64,000 bases of DNA, taken from Sinonovacula constricta (taxonomy: Eukaryota > Mollusca > Bivalvia > Cardiida > Solecurtidae). The DNA is taken from contig CM017558.1 of NCBI GenBank assembly GCA_007844125.1, positions 50,171,831-50,235,830 of the forward strand, read 5' to 3'. The notes beneath the pieces are model-generated. The model did no database searches and was not told where the DNA came from. It saw only the letters and a list, made by a program, of their open reading frames with translations. A program made the translations under genes and the position numbers. This document shows, piece after piece, positions 53,124-64,000 of the stretch; positions within the stretch are counted from its first letter, which is position 1, and the number at the start of each line of letters is the position of its first letter.

Positions 53124-53155
<32 letters not shown>

Positions 53156-53700
53156 GGTGGTGGTGGTAGCAGTAGTAGTTGTAGTAGAAGTGCTGGAGAT
53201 ATTAGTAGTAGCAATAGTAGTGGTGGTAGTAGTAGAAGTAGTGGTAGTAGTAGTAGTAGTAGCAGTAGTAGTAGTAGTTGTAGTTGATGTAGTAGTAGCA
53301 GTAGTTGCTGTAGTAGTAGTGGTGGTTGTGGTGGTACATGTAGTAGAAATATTAGTTTCTATAGTAGAAGTAGAAGTAGTAGTAGTAAAAGTAGTAGGAG
53401 AAGTAGTTGCTGTAGTAGTAGTGGGCGTGGTGATATCGGTAGTAGTAATAGTAGTAGACGTAATAGTACTAGTAGCAGTAGAAGTAGCAGCATCAGCAGC
53501 AATAGTAATACTACTAGTAGTAGTGGTAGTAGTAGCAGGAGCTATATTAGTAATAGCAGTAGTAATTGTAGTAATAGAGGTAGCAGTAGTAGCAGTAGTA
53601 GTAGTAGTAGCAGCAGCAGCATCATTAGTAGCAGCAGCAGTAGCAGTACTAGTAGCAGCAGCAGCAGTGGTAGTAGTAGTAGAAGAAGAAGAAGAAGAAG
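53093..53700. repeat. 600-bp impure trinucleotide array (TAG/TGG/CAG/GAA variants)
   Basis: A degenerate (TAG)n array with TGG, TTG, CAG and, at the right end, GAA units. It generates long poly-Val/Ala and poly-Leu frames on both strands (up to 260 codons), which are low-complexity artefacts. Confidence 0.95.
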
Positions 53701-55285
53701 AATCTGTTCTTTTTCAATCTTCAATAGAACATATCTGCCTTTGTTGTCATCTAAGTCCCCATTCTCAGCACATTTCTTTGACTCCTGATTGTGTTATAAA
53801 TACGATTCATGCTCAGCCGCTGGAACAATCTTACACTCCCTGATGGGACCGCCGATATCCTCAGATAATATCAAGTCGTGGGCCAGTCGCGTGCAATCGT
53901 CACCATCGACCTGAAACTGGACCTATTGTTGGCTTTGCTGCATTGTCACCTCCCATAGAAGTATTGTTACAGAATAAGCAAATAAAATAAAGATTTGTTC
54001 TGGAAGTATTGTTGATGTCTTCAACATCGATTTAAAGAAGGTAAACATACTGTTAAACTTTGAAAACCTTGTCATAAGAAGGGAGAAAGCATGAACGACT
54101 CATTCCGGTTTTGGACTTATCTTAAGGCTCTCACTTTATGGTTTAGTTGTCTTTATTCCGACCAAAAAGTCTAAGCCTTTGCGGGTCTCTGTTGTCTCAT
54201 CCATTGAGATATTATATGTTTCATAAACCCAGATGTTAACTAAATGTGAGCTATTCTTGTCGCTTATTAAACAGCTTTGTCTTGGTTGAAAAAAAAACAT
54301 GCATGATTTATTTTCGGTTTTAAACTTGCGAGTCCAAACATTACAAAATACGGAAACTCCGCTAATACACATTAAAATGATTTCATTAAGTCGCATGTTG
54401 TTGTTTTTCTCAAAGCTTGATGAAAATTGGGTATACTAACAGACTCAACTCAGACTCGTTATCTGTTACTGTTTCAGCGTCTTGTCATTGTTTAAGCCGG
54501 AGATTGTATTTCATTGTTTGAAACTTTCGTAAAAGATTTCACGTCAGCATGCTTAAACCATGATGGCTACCTTCTGATAGGATTGACCAGCAAATACAAG
54601 TTGTTGAATGTGGTCTGGAAATTGTGTAAAATGATTTATGTCTTCATCTTTGACATCTTGAGCAGTACCTGAAAGTCGTTTTGGCAACTAGACATGGATC
54701 AATACAAACATTTACACAAGAAAAGTCGTTGATGCGAAACATCAAAGGCGACGCAAAAAGTGGAAGAGGTAAATAGATTAAAGCAATAAGTGAGCAAGTA
54801 ACAAAGACATTTGAAACGTTATGGTTTTTATTTGACAGTTCGTAGTATACTATAAATCCCGAGAAAAAGTATATAAAATCCGACACCATTTATAGGTTTT
54901 CATATGTAATATATTTAGAAAAAAGTTGCAAATTTATTTTAATTAACTATAAAACTAAAGTGAACAAGTAGAAAGTGCACATGTGCAAATAAGTATTGTT
55001 CAGATAGTATTTTTCTTGTACGTAGTTTCTTTCTCAGTATCTTATTGTTTATTTTCAAAGTAACTTTGAAAGTCACAGAAACACAAAAATAAATAAATAA
55101 ATACAAAATAACTAAAAAAGAATGCCGTTACCGAATTCGAACCCGTATTTTATCAGGTTTAGAAAGTACGCAAAACAAACTTTTCTCCATGTGCAAATTT
55201 CAGTGAGCATTCCATATATATATAGGCATCGCGCTCAAGCGCTTCGCCAATGAAAGCAATGCATCAAAATTGCGAAAATAAGTTT
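53701..55285. other. Gene-poor spacer
   Basis: No supported gene. Short minus-strand frames (54136-54396, 54644-54889) show no recognised motif. Confidence 0.4.
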
Positions 55286-55392
55286 AAACACAGAGAGACA
55301 GAGAGATTGCGAGAGAAAGAGAGACAGACAAAGAAAGAGAGAGGGAGAAAGAGAGACAGAGAGAGGCAGAGAGCGAGAGACAGAGGGAGAAA
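55286..55392. repeat. Purine-rich (GA)n-like tract
   Basis: Over 100 bases almost entirely of GAGA, GACA and GAAA words; asymmetrical purine strand. Confidence 0.9.
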
Positions 55393-57960
55393 TTCTTGAC
55401 GTTGTACTTTTACAAATAGCCTTATAAAGCCATTGAAAGCTTGGCCTTTATACCATTGCATTATTTGTCCGGTGTCTATATAAGTACCCTCGAACCAGTT
55501 CGGTGACATAAAACATGTTTAGCTGTTGCTGTATCTTCAGTTCTGCTGTTATTGGCACAACATTTTAACATAAAATGATTTATATTCAAACCACTGCTTC
55601 TTTCTGCTAATGTATGCCAACTTCGCAAAAACCCTTATATAAACCTTAAACCATAAACATATGCAAAATTTATTCATTCAGAGCTACTAAGCAGAAGATC
55701 AAACAAGATAATTCTCTAATTCCAAATTGAAGAGCCGTCCTCCAAATACTCTTTACATGAATATGTTTGTATAAGGGATCAAACCGGATGTAAGAGTTAA
55801 TTGTTTTACCCAATGGAGAGTTGTTCAGCTTAGTACCACGAGGAGGAAATACTCTCTAAGGAAAACAACTTATGCCTTTCTAATGGTGGTTTGGAGACTA
55901 TGAGTCTGAGAGTAAACTGGCGCCATTTTGTGGATCGTTTTCGCTAATAAAACAATTATTTGAGTGCAGGCGCGTTTCTGCCATTACGCACTTTACGCAC
56001 GTGCGTAACCTCCGTTCGAAAAATCGAAAATCTAAAAGTACCAAAAACACATAGAAAGTCGATGCCTTACCCGGGTTATGAATAATATATTTTATTTGCG
56101 TAGTTTCTATGTTATAAAATCTTATTGCCACACCAATCACGCATTTTACATGTTATTCATTAGAAAAAGAACCGGATATATTCAAAAGTATTACTGCAAA
56201 GGTTATTTCCCTTGCAATTGTGCGTAACTTCAAACACGGCCCAGATACGCGCCTGGAGTGTGACACGCTGCTCGAAACTTGTCAGCAAAAGATCATTATG
56301 TGACAGCTCGATGGTTGATCTGGGTCTATATTTTGTATATTTCGCGCTATATAATATTTAAGACACGTGTGCCTTTTCGCGATCTTTCTAGGACAATCAG
56401 TAAGAAAAAAGATGCTTGTAGTAGTATAAAGCTGCTTTATAAACGATGCACGTCCTTTCATTCACACGTACTCTGACACCTTTCATAATTCACCCAATGA
56501 AAATTCAAAATGTGTGCATTTAACTGTGTTTTCTCACTGATTAAACCATAAACAGTATAATGATACGGTGAGTCAACTTAAAATTGTTAATTCATTGGCC
56601 TTATGGAGTACTGAAATAACCGGAGCATATTCTTCAGCTAAATTCATACGATGGCCTGAGTACATTTTTTTAGCCCTACTTATAAGACTTCGTTAGGCAT
56701 TGTAAGTTCAGAAAGTTAGCTCTGCACTCCTAGTGGAAATATTGTTGTCCGGTAGGTGTGTTATTAGCGTTAGGCACGAATGCTTTAGAAACTAAACACC
56801 TCGATAGAAGGGTCGGTCTGCGGTGACTGTAACAACCAATACACCATATGAACCAAGGTGACACGAATGCCATGGTTACAGAAAATAGAGTTAAAAACCA
56901 CACTGTCATTAGTCTAAGATTGTGGTCCAGTTTACATTAGATGCACGTAATTTAACACAAAGTTATTTTTTCAAAGTTCATGTTGGAAATGAACATACTC
57001 ATTAAAATTAAAGGAAATGCACGCATATAAACTTTGATAATTTCATTGTTCTAAATGCCAATTTAAAAAATCCTTCACCATGTATTGTGCTATTTCCACT
57101 AACAGGAATATATGAAAATGTCCTGTAACCATTACCTTTTTTATAAAACTTGGAATAAGCACAAGACAAAGGCAAAAACACGCAAGTCAAATAATAAAGT
57201 GATCACAACGTTCAGACGAGACGTTACACAATTAGAGAAAACCCAACAATTACCGCCTAGGAGCAGACATTCGGCAAAAAGGCCGACTGCGGTGCTTAAA
57301 CCGATTTACAGAGCTGAAACCTCGCACTTCCTGGTGGGTTTTTCTTCAATACAAACAATGTGAAGAAACGTACTGTTTGATTGCTATCCGATCTTTTTCA
57401 AGTGCAAATGCAAATGACTCAACAGATTTAAGGGTATTTATAAACTTTTGAAAATACAATGACATTGTTCTAGATATCAAATTATAACTTCCACTACAAA
57501 TCATATTGAATATCCAGTATTTCAGGGCTTTGAAGTGTGATCTAGAATTTAGATCTAGTTAACGCGGTGATTTAATGATGTCGGTTTTACTTTCAAATAG
57601 GCATTCTCTAAGTTTGTTGACTTTAATGTGCAGCTTCTGCGTGTCTGTGGACCGTTTGTGATCTTTATTGCAAGATAATCAGTACCTCCCCCCAGATGTA
57701 AATGATAGGTGTTCACGTGATGCCTAGTTAGGGGTTGTTATGCGGCTATGTTTACGAACATGTACCTAGGGGCACGAATGTAAGTAACCTTTCCCTTATT
57801 ATCCCTGGAAGGACGAGATGACAGACGTTCAGTAAAGGTCCTCCTGTTCTACGGCAGTACTTCATCTTCTGTTATTCAGAATCTTTACTAATTTATAAAA
57901 CTGTTCTTCACTTCATTATAAACTCGTTGAGTTAGCAGGTATAAATGAATTTGTATAGAG
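55393..57960. other. Gene-poor spacer
   Basis: No supported gene. The word GCGCCATTTTGTGGA at about 55920 also occurs at about 53053. Confidence 0.4.
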
Positions 57961-58100
57961 AGAATCTGACACGAGTTGTCGTTTAATACAAACATTTATT
58001 AAACGAGTTCAAGAAAATTAATAGTAAGCGAATCTAGGACGAGCTTACTATCATTTTTCCTAGACGAGTTTGTATTAAATGACAACGAGTGTCAGATTCT
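57961..58100. repeat. 140-bp foldback (imperfect palindrome)
   Basis: The outer 30 bases at each end (AGAATCTGACAC start) pair at 27 of 30 positions. An inner stem ATAGTAAGC/GCTTACTAT surrounds a short loop, and the stretches between also pair in part. The whole could form one long hairpin. It may be a MITE or a foldback element; no target duplication was resolved. Confidence 0.85.
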
Positions 58101-58555
58101 TTTTATCACATGATTTTAGACGCCAATATACGATTATACAAACATTTAAATTTTAACATCAGTACTTGGTGAAATAGTGCTATGAGACGGTCTGCTTTAT
58201 GAAGACGTCGATTACGTCATCAACCAAAAAGTTGTATTACACTTGTGTATTATAAAATAATATGTAATGGGTGTATTGAATGGACAACAAGGAGAATCAT
58301 GTGATAAATCCCAATCTCAGCGGTTTGGCTCTAATTACACACTGTTTGGTATATACGTTCCATTGGCCACTGTACATTCTTTTCGCAGTATGTTTGCTTT
58401 CTTTTTTTCACGCATTCTTATTCTTGTATCGTCTTCTGTATTGTTATAGATCAAGGTAAAATTGTTGTTGATATCCAATAATATGTTGAAAGTTGATATT
58501 TGGTAAGTACTGTGATGCAAAATCTTAATAAAGCCTACATGGTATGTTTTGTTTG
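58101..58555. other. Spacer, possibly part of the foldback element's neighbourhood
   Basis: AT-rich, no supported gene. Confidence 0.35.
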
Positions 58556-58806
58556 TTGTTGAAATACATCGCAGCGAACAGTTATGATCATTACACCGGC
58601 GTCCAGCTATTTTGGTGGAGAAAGACCCCATACAAATGTCTGGATAGAACCACCGGCGCACCGCAAGTCAGATGGAAGATCTTCCCACATGAAGTCATTC
58701 GCCCCGAACGAGACTCGAACCCGCGCGGTGGAAAGCTTAGCAGTCAGAGACTTTCTCAGACCTCTCGACAAATCGTCGACTCTTCCACTACGCCACTGGC
58801 GCCCCG
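58556..58806 (-). mobile_element. SINE family C, most complete copy (tRNA-Ser-like head)
   Basis: Read right to left: GGCGTAGTGGAAGAG as degenerate A box, an extended region with CTGCTAA (as in a tRNA-Ser GCT anticodon loop), B box GGTTCGAGTCT, then a body with GTGCGCCGGTGGTTCTATCC and GGGTCTTTCTCCACCAAA and a tail AACAACAAACAAAAC. The A-B distance is longer than in a normal tRNA. Shorter copies are at 39424 and 46776. Confidence 0.8.
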
Positions 58807-60110
58807 GGTATACATGATATGGCAAATACCAAAGTAGAACGAGTATGTAACTTTAAAGGTGTCAATAACTCGATGTCACCACAAAGTTTGTCTCCCCTTA
58901 TGACAAGATTTTAGATACGGCAACAGCAATCGTATAGCACCTTTTATTAACAGTATGTTTTGAACCGAATAGTTTATATCTAAAACATTGCTGATGTCAT
59001 CACATAGTAAATATATACGTAGCTTGTTTGCATGGTGTTGAAATCTGGCTTTTCAATGATTAATACTGAAACAACCTTCATTCATGGTGCGGCATTTATA
59101 AATATTATCAAATCGATTTACAAATTAATTGGTTACTAAAGGAAACAGAATAACATCAAACTGATCTTCAAAAATCTAAATGTTGTGCTCGTCGTTCTTC
59201 TTCTTGTGCGATACTCTGCCCATGGCCGACTTAAGGTCACTATTTGTAAATAATTATAAATGGTCGAGACAGCTTTGATATTATGACCAATAGAATGGAG
59301 TCCAAACTTTATAACCAGACAAATATTCAGGACATTGATTATTTTCTTGCAATGCATTTCATAATTATGCATATAACTAGAAGAACTATAATACGACTTA
59401 ACTCATTAGCAGCTGGATATTAAGTAATAAATATTCAAGAAAGACTTAATACGAAAAAGGTTAAGTTTGGCCCTTCATTTAATAAATGTAGCAAACAATT
59501 TGTACAAGTTATTTTAACAACTCTTTTTATTAGGTGTTGTTTAAATGCCCCTTTTTGACGGGGTCAAGACCCGCCTCACAAAGTAAACTGTAACGGATCA
59601 TGGCTCCTCTCTGATTATGACTCATAACAGCGCCATAATTATATATCCCACTGTCATTTCAGACACAACTGGGAATAAGAAGACACAACATTATGATATT
59701 TTGGCAATTATGCCGTCTTCTTTATGAATTGCATGATACAAAATTCTTTTCATGACTCTTCAAAATTGTTTAATTGTCTCTAATTGGGATGAACTTTGAA
59801 AATTACGGGAACAAAAGTGATAAACGGTCATCAACAAAGCAACAGATAATATTACAAGGCAAATGATAATTGGATGCAGTAATTACAAAGAAAGGGTGGT
59901 TTCTTCTCAATAAAGTTCAAAGTATTTTTTCAAAAATATATTGTGTTATGTTTTTGTTAAATGAGTACCGGAACTAAGTGGGTAATATTGTTTGGCGCGT
60001 AAAGTTTCTAATTAAACCAAGCAGGGTTTAAATAATTAGAGAGGCTTTATGAAATAACACTCGAAGAGAGGTTATTTGTATATTCTTTGCTGACTCATTG
60101 GTATGATATT
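58807..60110. other. Gene-poor spacer
   Basis: AT-rich, no supported gene or repeat. Confidence 0.4.
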
Positions 60111-60111
60111 G

Positions 60112-60266
60112 TTTGTTTATTGGGTTTGTCGTCCCACCAAGAGTATTTCAGTTATGTGGAGACTATGTCCACTTGAAGAAGATATAATGCTGCCTTCACT
60201 GGGTATAGCATGCCGTGAACAACTGTTGTGATACCACACCCAGTCACATTATTAGTGACTCCCTAT
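60112..60266 (-). mobile_element. SINE family B, 5'-truncated copy 2
   Basis: The reverse strand carries GTTCACGGCATGCTATAC, GAAGGCAGCATTATATCT, TTCAAGTGGACA, CTGAAATACTCTTGGTGGGA and CGACAAACCCAATAAACAAA, matching the 3' part of the copy at 37141-37458. The tRNA-like head is missing. Confidence 0.8.
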
Positions 60267-60383
60267 TTTAAGACATAGTAATACACCATGAATGCCTTAT
60301 TGTCAACATATCTTTTGCCGAATGCACAAAGGTTCAGCAGGGCTGCAAAATTGTGATTTGATATATAATGAAAAATATTTCTT

Positions 60384-60410
60384 GTGGGGTGGGGTGGGGT
60401 GGAGAGGTGG
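60384..60410 (+). other. Short G-rich run
   Basis: GGGGTGGGGTGGGGTGGAG and a final GGTGGGC give a possible G-quadruplex. Confidence 0.5.
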
Positions 60411-60485
60411 GCGCCCGTTGCCAACTGGTTAGAATCTTTGACTTGTTACTCCTAAGCTGATTACCGCGAGAGTTCGAGTGGTTAT
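60408..60485 (+). repeat. Weak tRNA-like sequence
   Basis: GCCAACTGGTTAGAATC resembles an A box and GAGTTCGAGTGG a B box, with a TTGTTAC loop between, but the stems pair poorly. Probably a decayed SINE head. Confidence 0.3.
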
Positions 60486-63400
60486 ATGCATCATGAACAT
60501 GTAAAAAGATACAACTGAACAATCTCAAAGTTATACAATAAACAATAATATAACGCATGTGAATGAGAATTATATTAGACGCATGCCTTAATTTAAATGC
60601 ATATTCTGTATTTATATATGAAGTTCTAAAACACGTTCCGATTCATTAAGCTTGGTTCATGGAAAATAGTATTTCAGATTAGTGCATGCCTCGGGTAGTC
60701 ATATGTTTACAAATATGTACGTACGCTGTAGTAACTAGCATCTCATATTTTCATTCAAAATCAGCACCAAGAAGAACAAGCAGAAAACTTTCATAGCCCA
60801 GTTTGAGCTAAACAACTGCAACAACTGTTGACAACTAAGTATCATTTTGAGTTCGTTGTACTGGCAAATATAGCCCGAATGTATACAGATGCTGTATGTA
60901 AATTTGTTAAATAATAAACACTGCTGTAAAATATTACACGGTTTTCTGCACTAGAATCGGGCTTTAAAAATTTTGACATGGTTAAACATACTTGAGGTGA
61001 AGACATTAAGGACAACTAGTCTTGTACTTGGTTGTGCGACATTAAAATATCTAAAGACTTCTTCAGTTGAGGTTCTGTCCCGGTCATCGTGAGAAGAAAC
61101 ACGTGTTTTAAACACATCTTTTCCATTGTCTAGACGGCAGCAATTCTGGGCATATTAAAGCATTATGTATAAAGTCGGATAGACCGTATACACACATTGT
61201 CATTGTCACATTAGTCTACAAACATTGATATAACCTTCAATGTCGGTCTTCAATAAATTGTAAATATTTACGAATAAACATATTGCTTGTAGTAGAGTTA
61301 TTCAACAATTACATATTAATTACAAACGTTATATATCATAAATCGTCAACAACATTTTATGCATATATATTAGTAATATTTACTTTATTTTAATCTCGTT
61401 CCTTTCAATTATTTTGGCAATCTCTTTTGACTGGTTCGAAACCTTTTACATATTCGGCAAAAATACTTTGCAGCTGACAATTGGAGCAAACAGTATTTAA
61501 ATCGACGGTATCAACAAAGCATAATTTAACTTAAGAAGGTGAAAATAGATTGTCAGCATTGTCGAGAAGTAAAGTTTTTTAAGAAAAAGGATGCAATTAA
61601 GCAATTATTAAAAGAAACATGACATGTTAAAACGCTTGTTTTTTATGAAATATGAACATGACATCTGAGGCAATTAACAGTCACATAAATGTCATGTTAC
61701 ATAACGCTTGCAAGTATGTGTAAGAATTTCTGGTCTTAGTTTGTAAATTCTCGTGTGTTCTAAGAAGGCGGGGTTTGCATTTTTTATCAATGTATGTGCT
61801 TACCTGTGAATGCGTGATTACGCGTGTTTGTGTACGTAGGTACTAGCGTATGTATGCGCAACTGCTCGTCTGCTTTGTTTTTTATTGAAAATTCATAGTG
61901 TTACAAATATGGAAGCCTACCTGTACTTCATAAAATGTAACCGTTCGTTGTTAGCGAATTATATAGAAACATTCTCATGCCGCTCGACAATATTTTGCAT
62001 TTACATTTCAGTGTTATCCTCTGTAATACAAATAACGTTTATGAAACTTTATGTTGAACAAATTACACCAGTTGCAACAAGAGAAGTTGCTTTGCCGACA
62101 AGATAAATTGACTCGCCATTACCTTTGATCATCCATGCTGTAAAGAAGTCATTTTTTGATGCCCTCAGTGTTATACGTTCTCTTTCATTTACAACCCGAA
62201 AGCATGAAAAAAGTATTGAGATTCTTACGATTATACGATACTTAATATCATTTGTAAAACATTCCCCAACGTCCAGTATCATGCTTAAAAACTGCAAGAT
62301 TAAAAATTCACGTATAGCCTAACAATATACCCCAAAACAAGCTGTTGTACTGGGGTCCGTTTCCTTGGTAACGATTATACTTTATAATATATGGATAAAA
62401 ATCTAGCTGATGGTAACTGATGATATAGTAAGTTAATATCATGTCAACAATAACATTATTTTGAAAGTGTATAATGTGTCCAACACCTGCCTGAAAAAAG
62501 AGAAAACATAAACAAACATGACCCATTAACTTAAAACCCTTCATGTAGCAGAATAGTTATTTTGGGGGATTTGTTTTATTTAGACCTACTACAAGTTTAC
62601 ATAGCAGGCGTCAGAATTTGGTATTGTTGCAGAATTATGTCTAATAGTTATTATTTATTGATATATTTTATCAAGGTCAACGTTAGTGCAGAAGTTATTA
62701 TGGTATCTCTACAGATTTCTGCTTGTATTTGTATGGAATTAATATATAATTATATATATAATTATTCATATTCCGAAATTGTTTTAGTTTATTTGGCTTG
62801 AACATATTAGAAAACTTGCAGTAAATGCAAATGTTATAGTTGCTATTACCATAGTATTGATTCGCAGAAATAGAAACAATAGTATTAAACATGTTTCTAA
62901 ATGTTTATATATACATGTATATAGGTGACATGTTGGATTAGTCTTTGCATCTATACTTGTATGTCATCATAAATTATGTTTTAAGCCTTTTCTGTTTCAT
63001 GTCCTTCTTCAGATCACGAGTGTTAATTCAATAACAGTCTTTATAGCAACACTCCTTGAAAATCAATTTGTCCAAAACATTTATTATTACGAACAGTAAT
63101 AAATTTCAAGTTATCTGCAATTATTTTAAACGTAAAGATAAACTAAAGAGGTTAAAAGTGTTGAAGTGAAAAAATTTAAAAAGTTGTCAATGGTGATTTT
63201 TACAAAAATTCATACACAAAAAATGACGACGCCGTCGACCCACCCCCACCCCCTCAAATTATATTCAATTTTCTCGCTGGCGATGATAAACATCGCGCTT
63301 TCGGTGTAACAAATTGGAGGTTTGCCATTGTCAAAAAATAGTCTTACACCGAACTAAAGGAGGACAGTCCTTATTATAAGCATGCACAATAGAATACTGC

Positions 63401-64000
63401 CCTTAAATTGGCTCGGTGTCCTGGGTGGGTTTTAAAGGGACAGTGTTCGCTGATGTTGTCATTTCATCACACGGACAGATAAATAATGTGTATAAGAACA
63501 ATTTACAGCTTTCTGTTTTACAAAAGTAGAAACACGTCTTGGGCATTTTATATTTGTACTGCAAATTATTACTGCCACTTCTGCAATTTAAAAACATGGC
63601 CATCGTGATCTTTCGTTGTTTTTATATTCCATTGGTAAAATAAACAGTATGTTGTCTTTTTTTAAATTTTGTAAAGGTTTGCCATCTGAGAGCAGATCCC
63701 TTTAAAATTGTAAAAGCAAGTCGCACCTTCGATGGTTTCACAAGATAAGATCCTATCTTTCACTGTATCTATCTATCTGCCGCGTCCTTTGTGGGCTGAT
63801 AATGATAAATTAGGTCCCGAAACCTCCTCTCGTGCACAACTTTGCCGACAATTGAGGCAGTAATTGGTGCATACTTAAAAATGATCCAAATTCTTTTACA
63901 ATTGTACTGTCTTCTCTTTCACTTCTTTAAAAAAGCGTTTGAGACTACGCCGCGTCTGCCTGCCGACCATATATTATTCTTTTGTAACATGTAACAGAAC
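60486..64000. other. Gene-poor right end of the window
   Basis: AT-rich DNA. Short frames (61885-62106, 62049-62297, 62562-62801, 63403-63603) overlap one another on both strands, carry no motif and are not supported. A C-rich run CCCACCCCCACCCCC at 63239-63253 is the only compositional oddity. Confidence 0.4.

Noticed and set aside
53061..53843. 260-residue poly-Val protein
   Set aside because: Direct translation of the trinucleotide array; low-complexity artefact, with an equally long frame on the other strand.
58267..58837. Overlapping small genes
   Set aside because: They lie over SINE family C on both strands and reflect its sequence.

Overview
This window is eukaryotic, repeat-rich, AT-rich nuclear DNA, most likely from a bivalve mollusc. 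The reasons are: one spliced animal gene (a nocturnin-like deadenylase/phosphatase); a dense mix of non-LTR, LTR, hAT, pogo-like and Helitron debris with several tRNA-derived SINE families; a short-LTR, tRNA-Leu-primed Ty3/gypsy element of about 4.95 kb that recalls the Steamer/Mag-type elements of clams; and interspersed repeats of a type I associate with bivalves. The species cannot be named from the sequence alone. No rRNA, convincing functional tRNA gene, operon or CRISPR array is present.

Layout. 1-4.8 kb: the 5' part of a non-LTR retrotransposon on the minus strand, with zinc-knuckle ORF1 and an uninterrupted endonuclease/RT ORF2 that runs off the left edge. 5.4-8.4 kb: a candidate 3-kb element bounded by 36-bp inverted repeats and holding a tandemly duplicated exon-like segment. 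8.74-13.70 kb: a complete but decayed LTR retrotransposon with two 127-bp LTRs. 15.22-20.66 kb: a 5.44-kb DNA transposon with 20-bp terminal inverted repeats and a 3-bp target duplication. It carries a broken gene of an unassigned DDE-like family on the minus strand and is inserted in a short tandem array that continues to 21.57 kb. 22.2-25.0 kb: a second, decayed LINE on the minus strand. 25.9-26.9 kb: a deleted copy of the first LINE, abutting a 385-bp terminal-repeat retrotransposon in miniature (TRIM) whose 130-bp LTRs contain a tRNA-like Pol III promoter. 27.2-32.3 kb: hAT and pogo-like fragments around a 36-bp coding-type minisatellite. 33.4-37.1 kb: a decayed Helitron-like element with Ulp1-type protease, HUH Rep and PIF1 helicase remnants, ending at a SINE.

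40.47-45.3 kb holds the only convincing host gene, nocturnin-like, on the minus strand: two coding exons and a probable non-coding first exon. A 43-bp minisatellite of about 24 units sits directly upstream of the splice acceptor of the first coding exon. 45.3-64 kb is mostly gene-free. It contains microsatellites (long triplet arrays at 50.5 and 53.1-53.7 kb), a foldback at 57.96-58.10 kb, SINE copies, two G-rich runs and one member of a dispersed repeat pair.

The strongest candidates for something undescribed are the 5.44-kb transposon, with its recurring 15-bp internal motif and transposase-like gene, and the TRIM with tRNA-like LTRs. All reading was by eye; family names rest on recognised motifs, not on searches.
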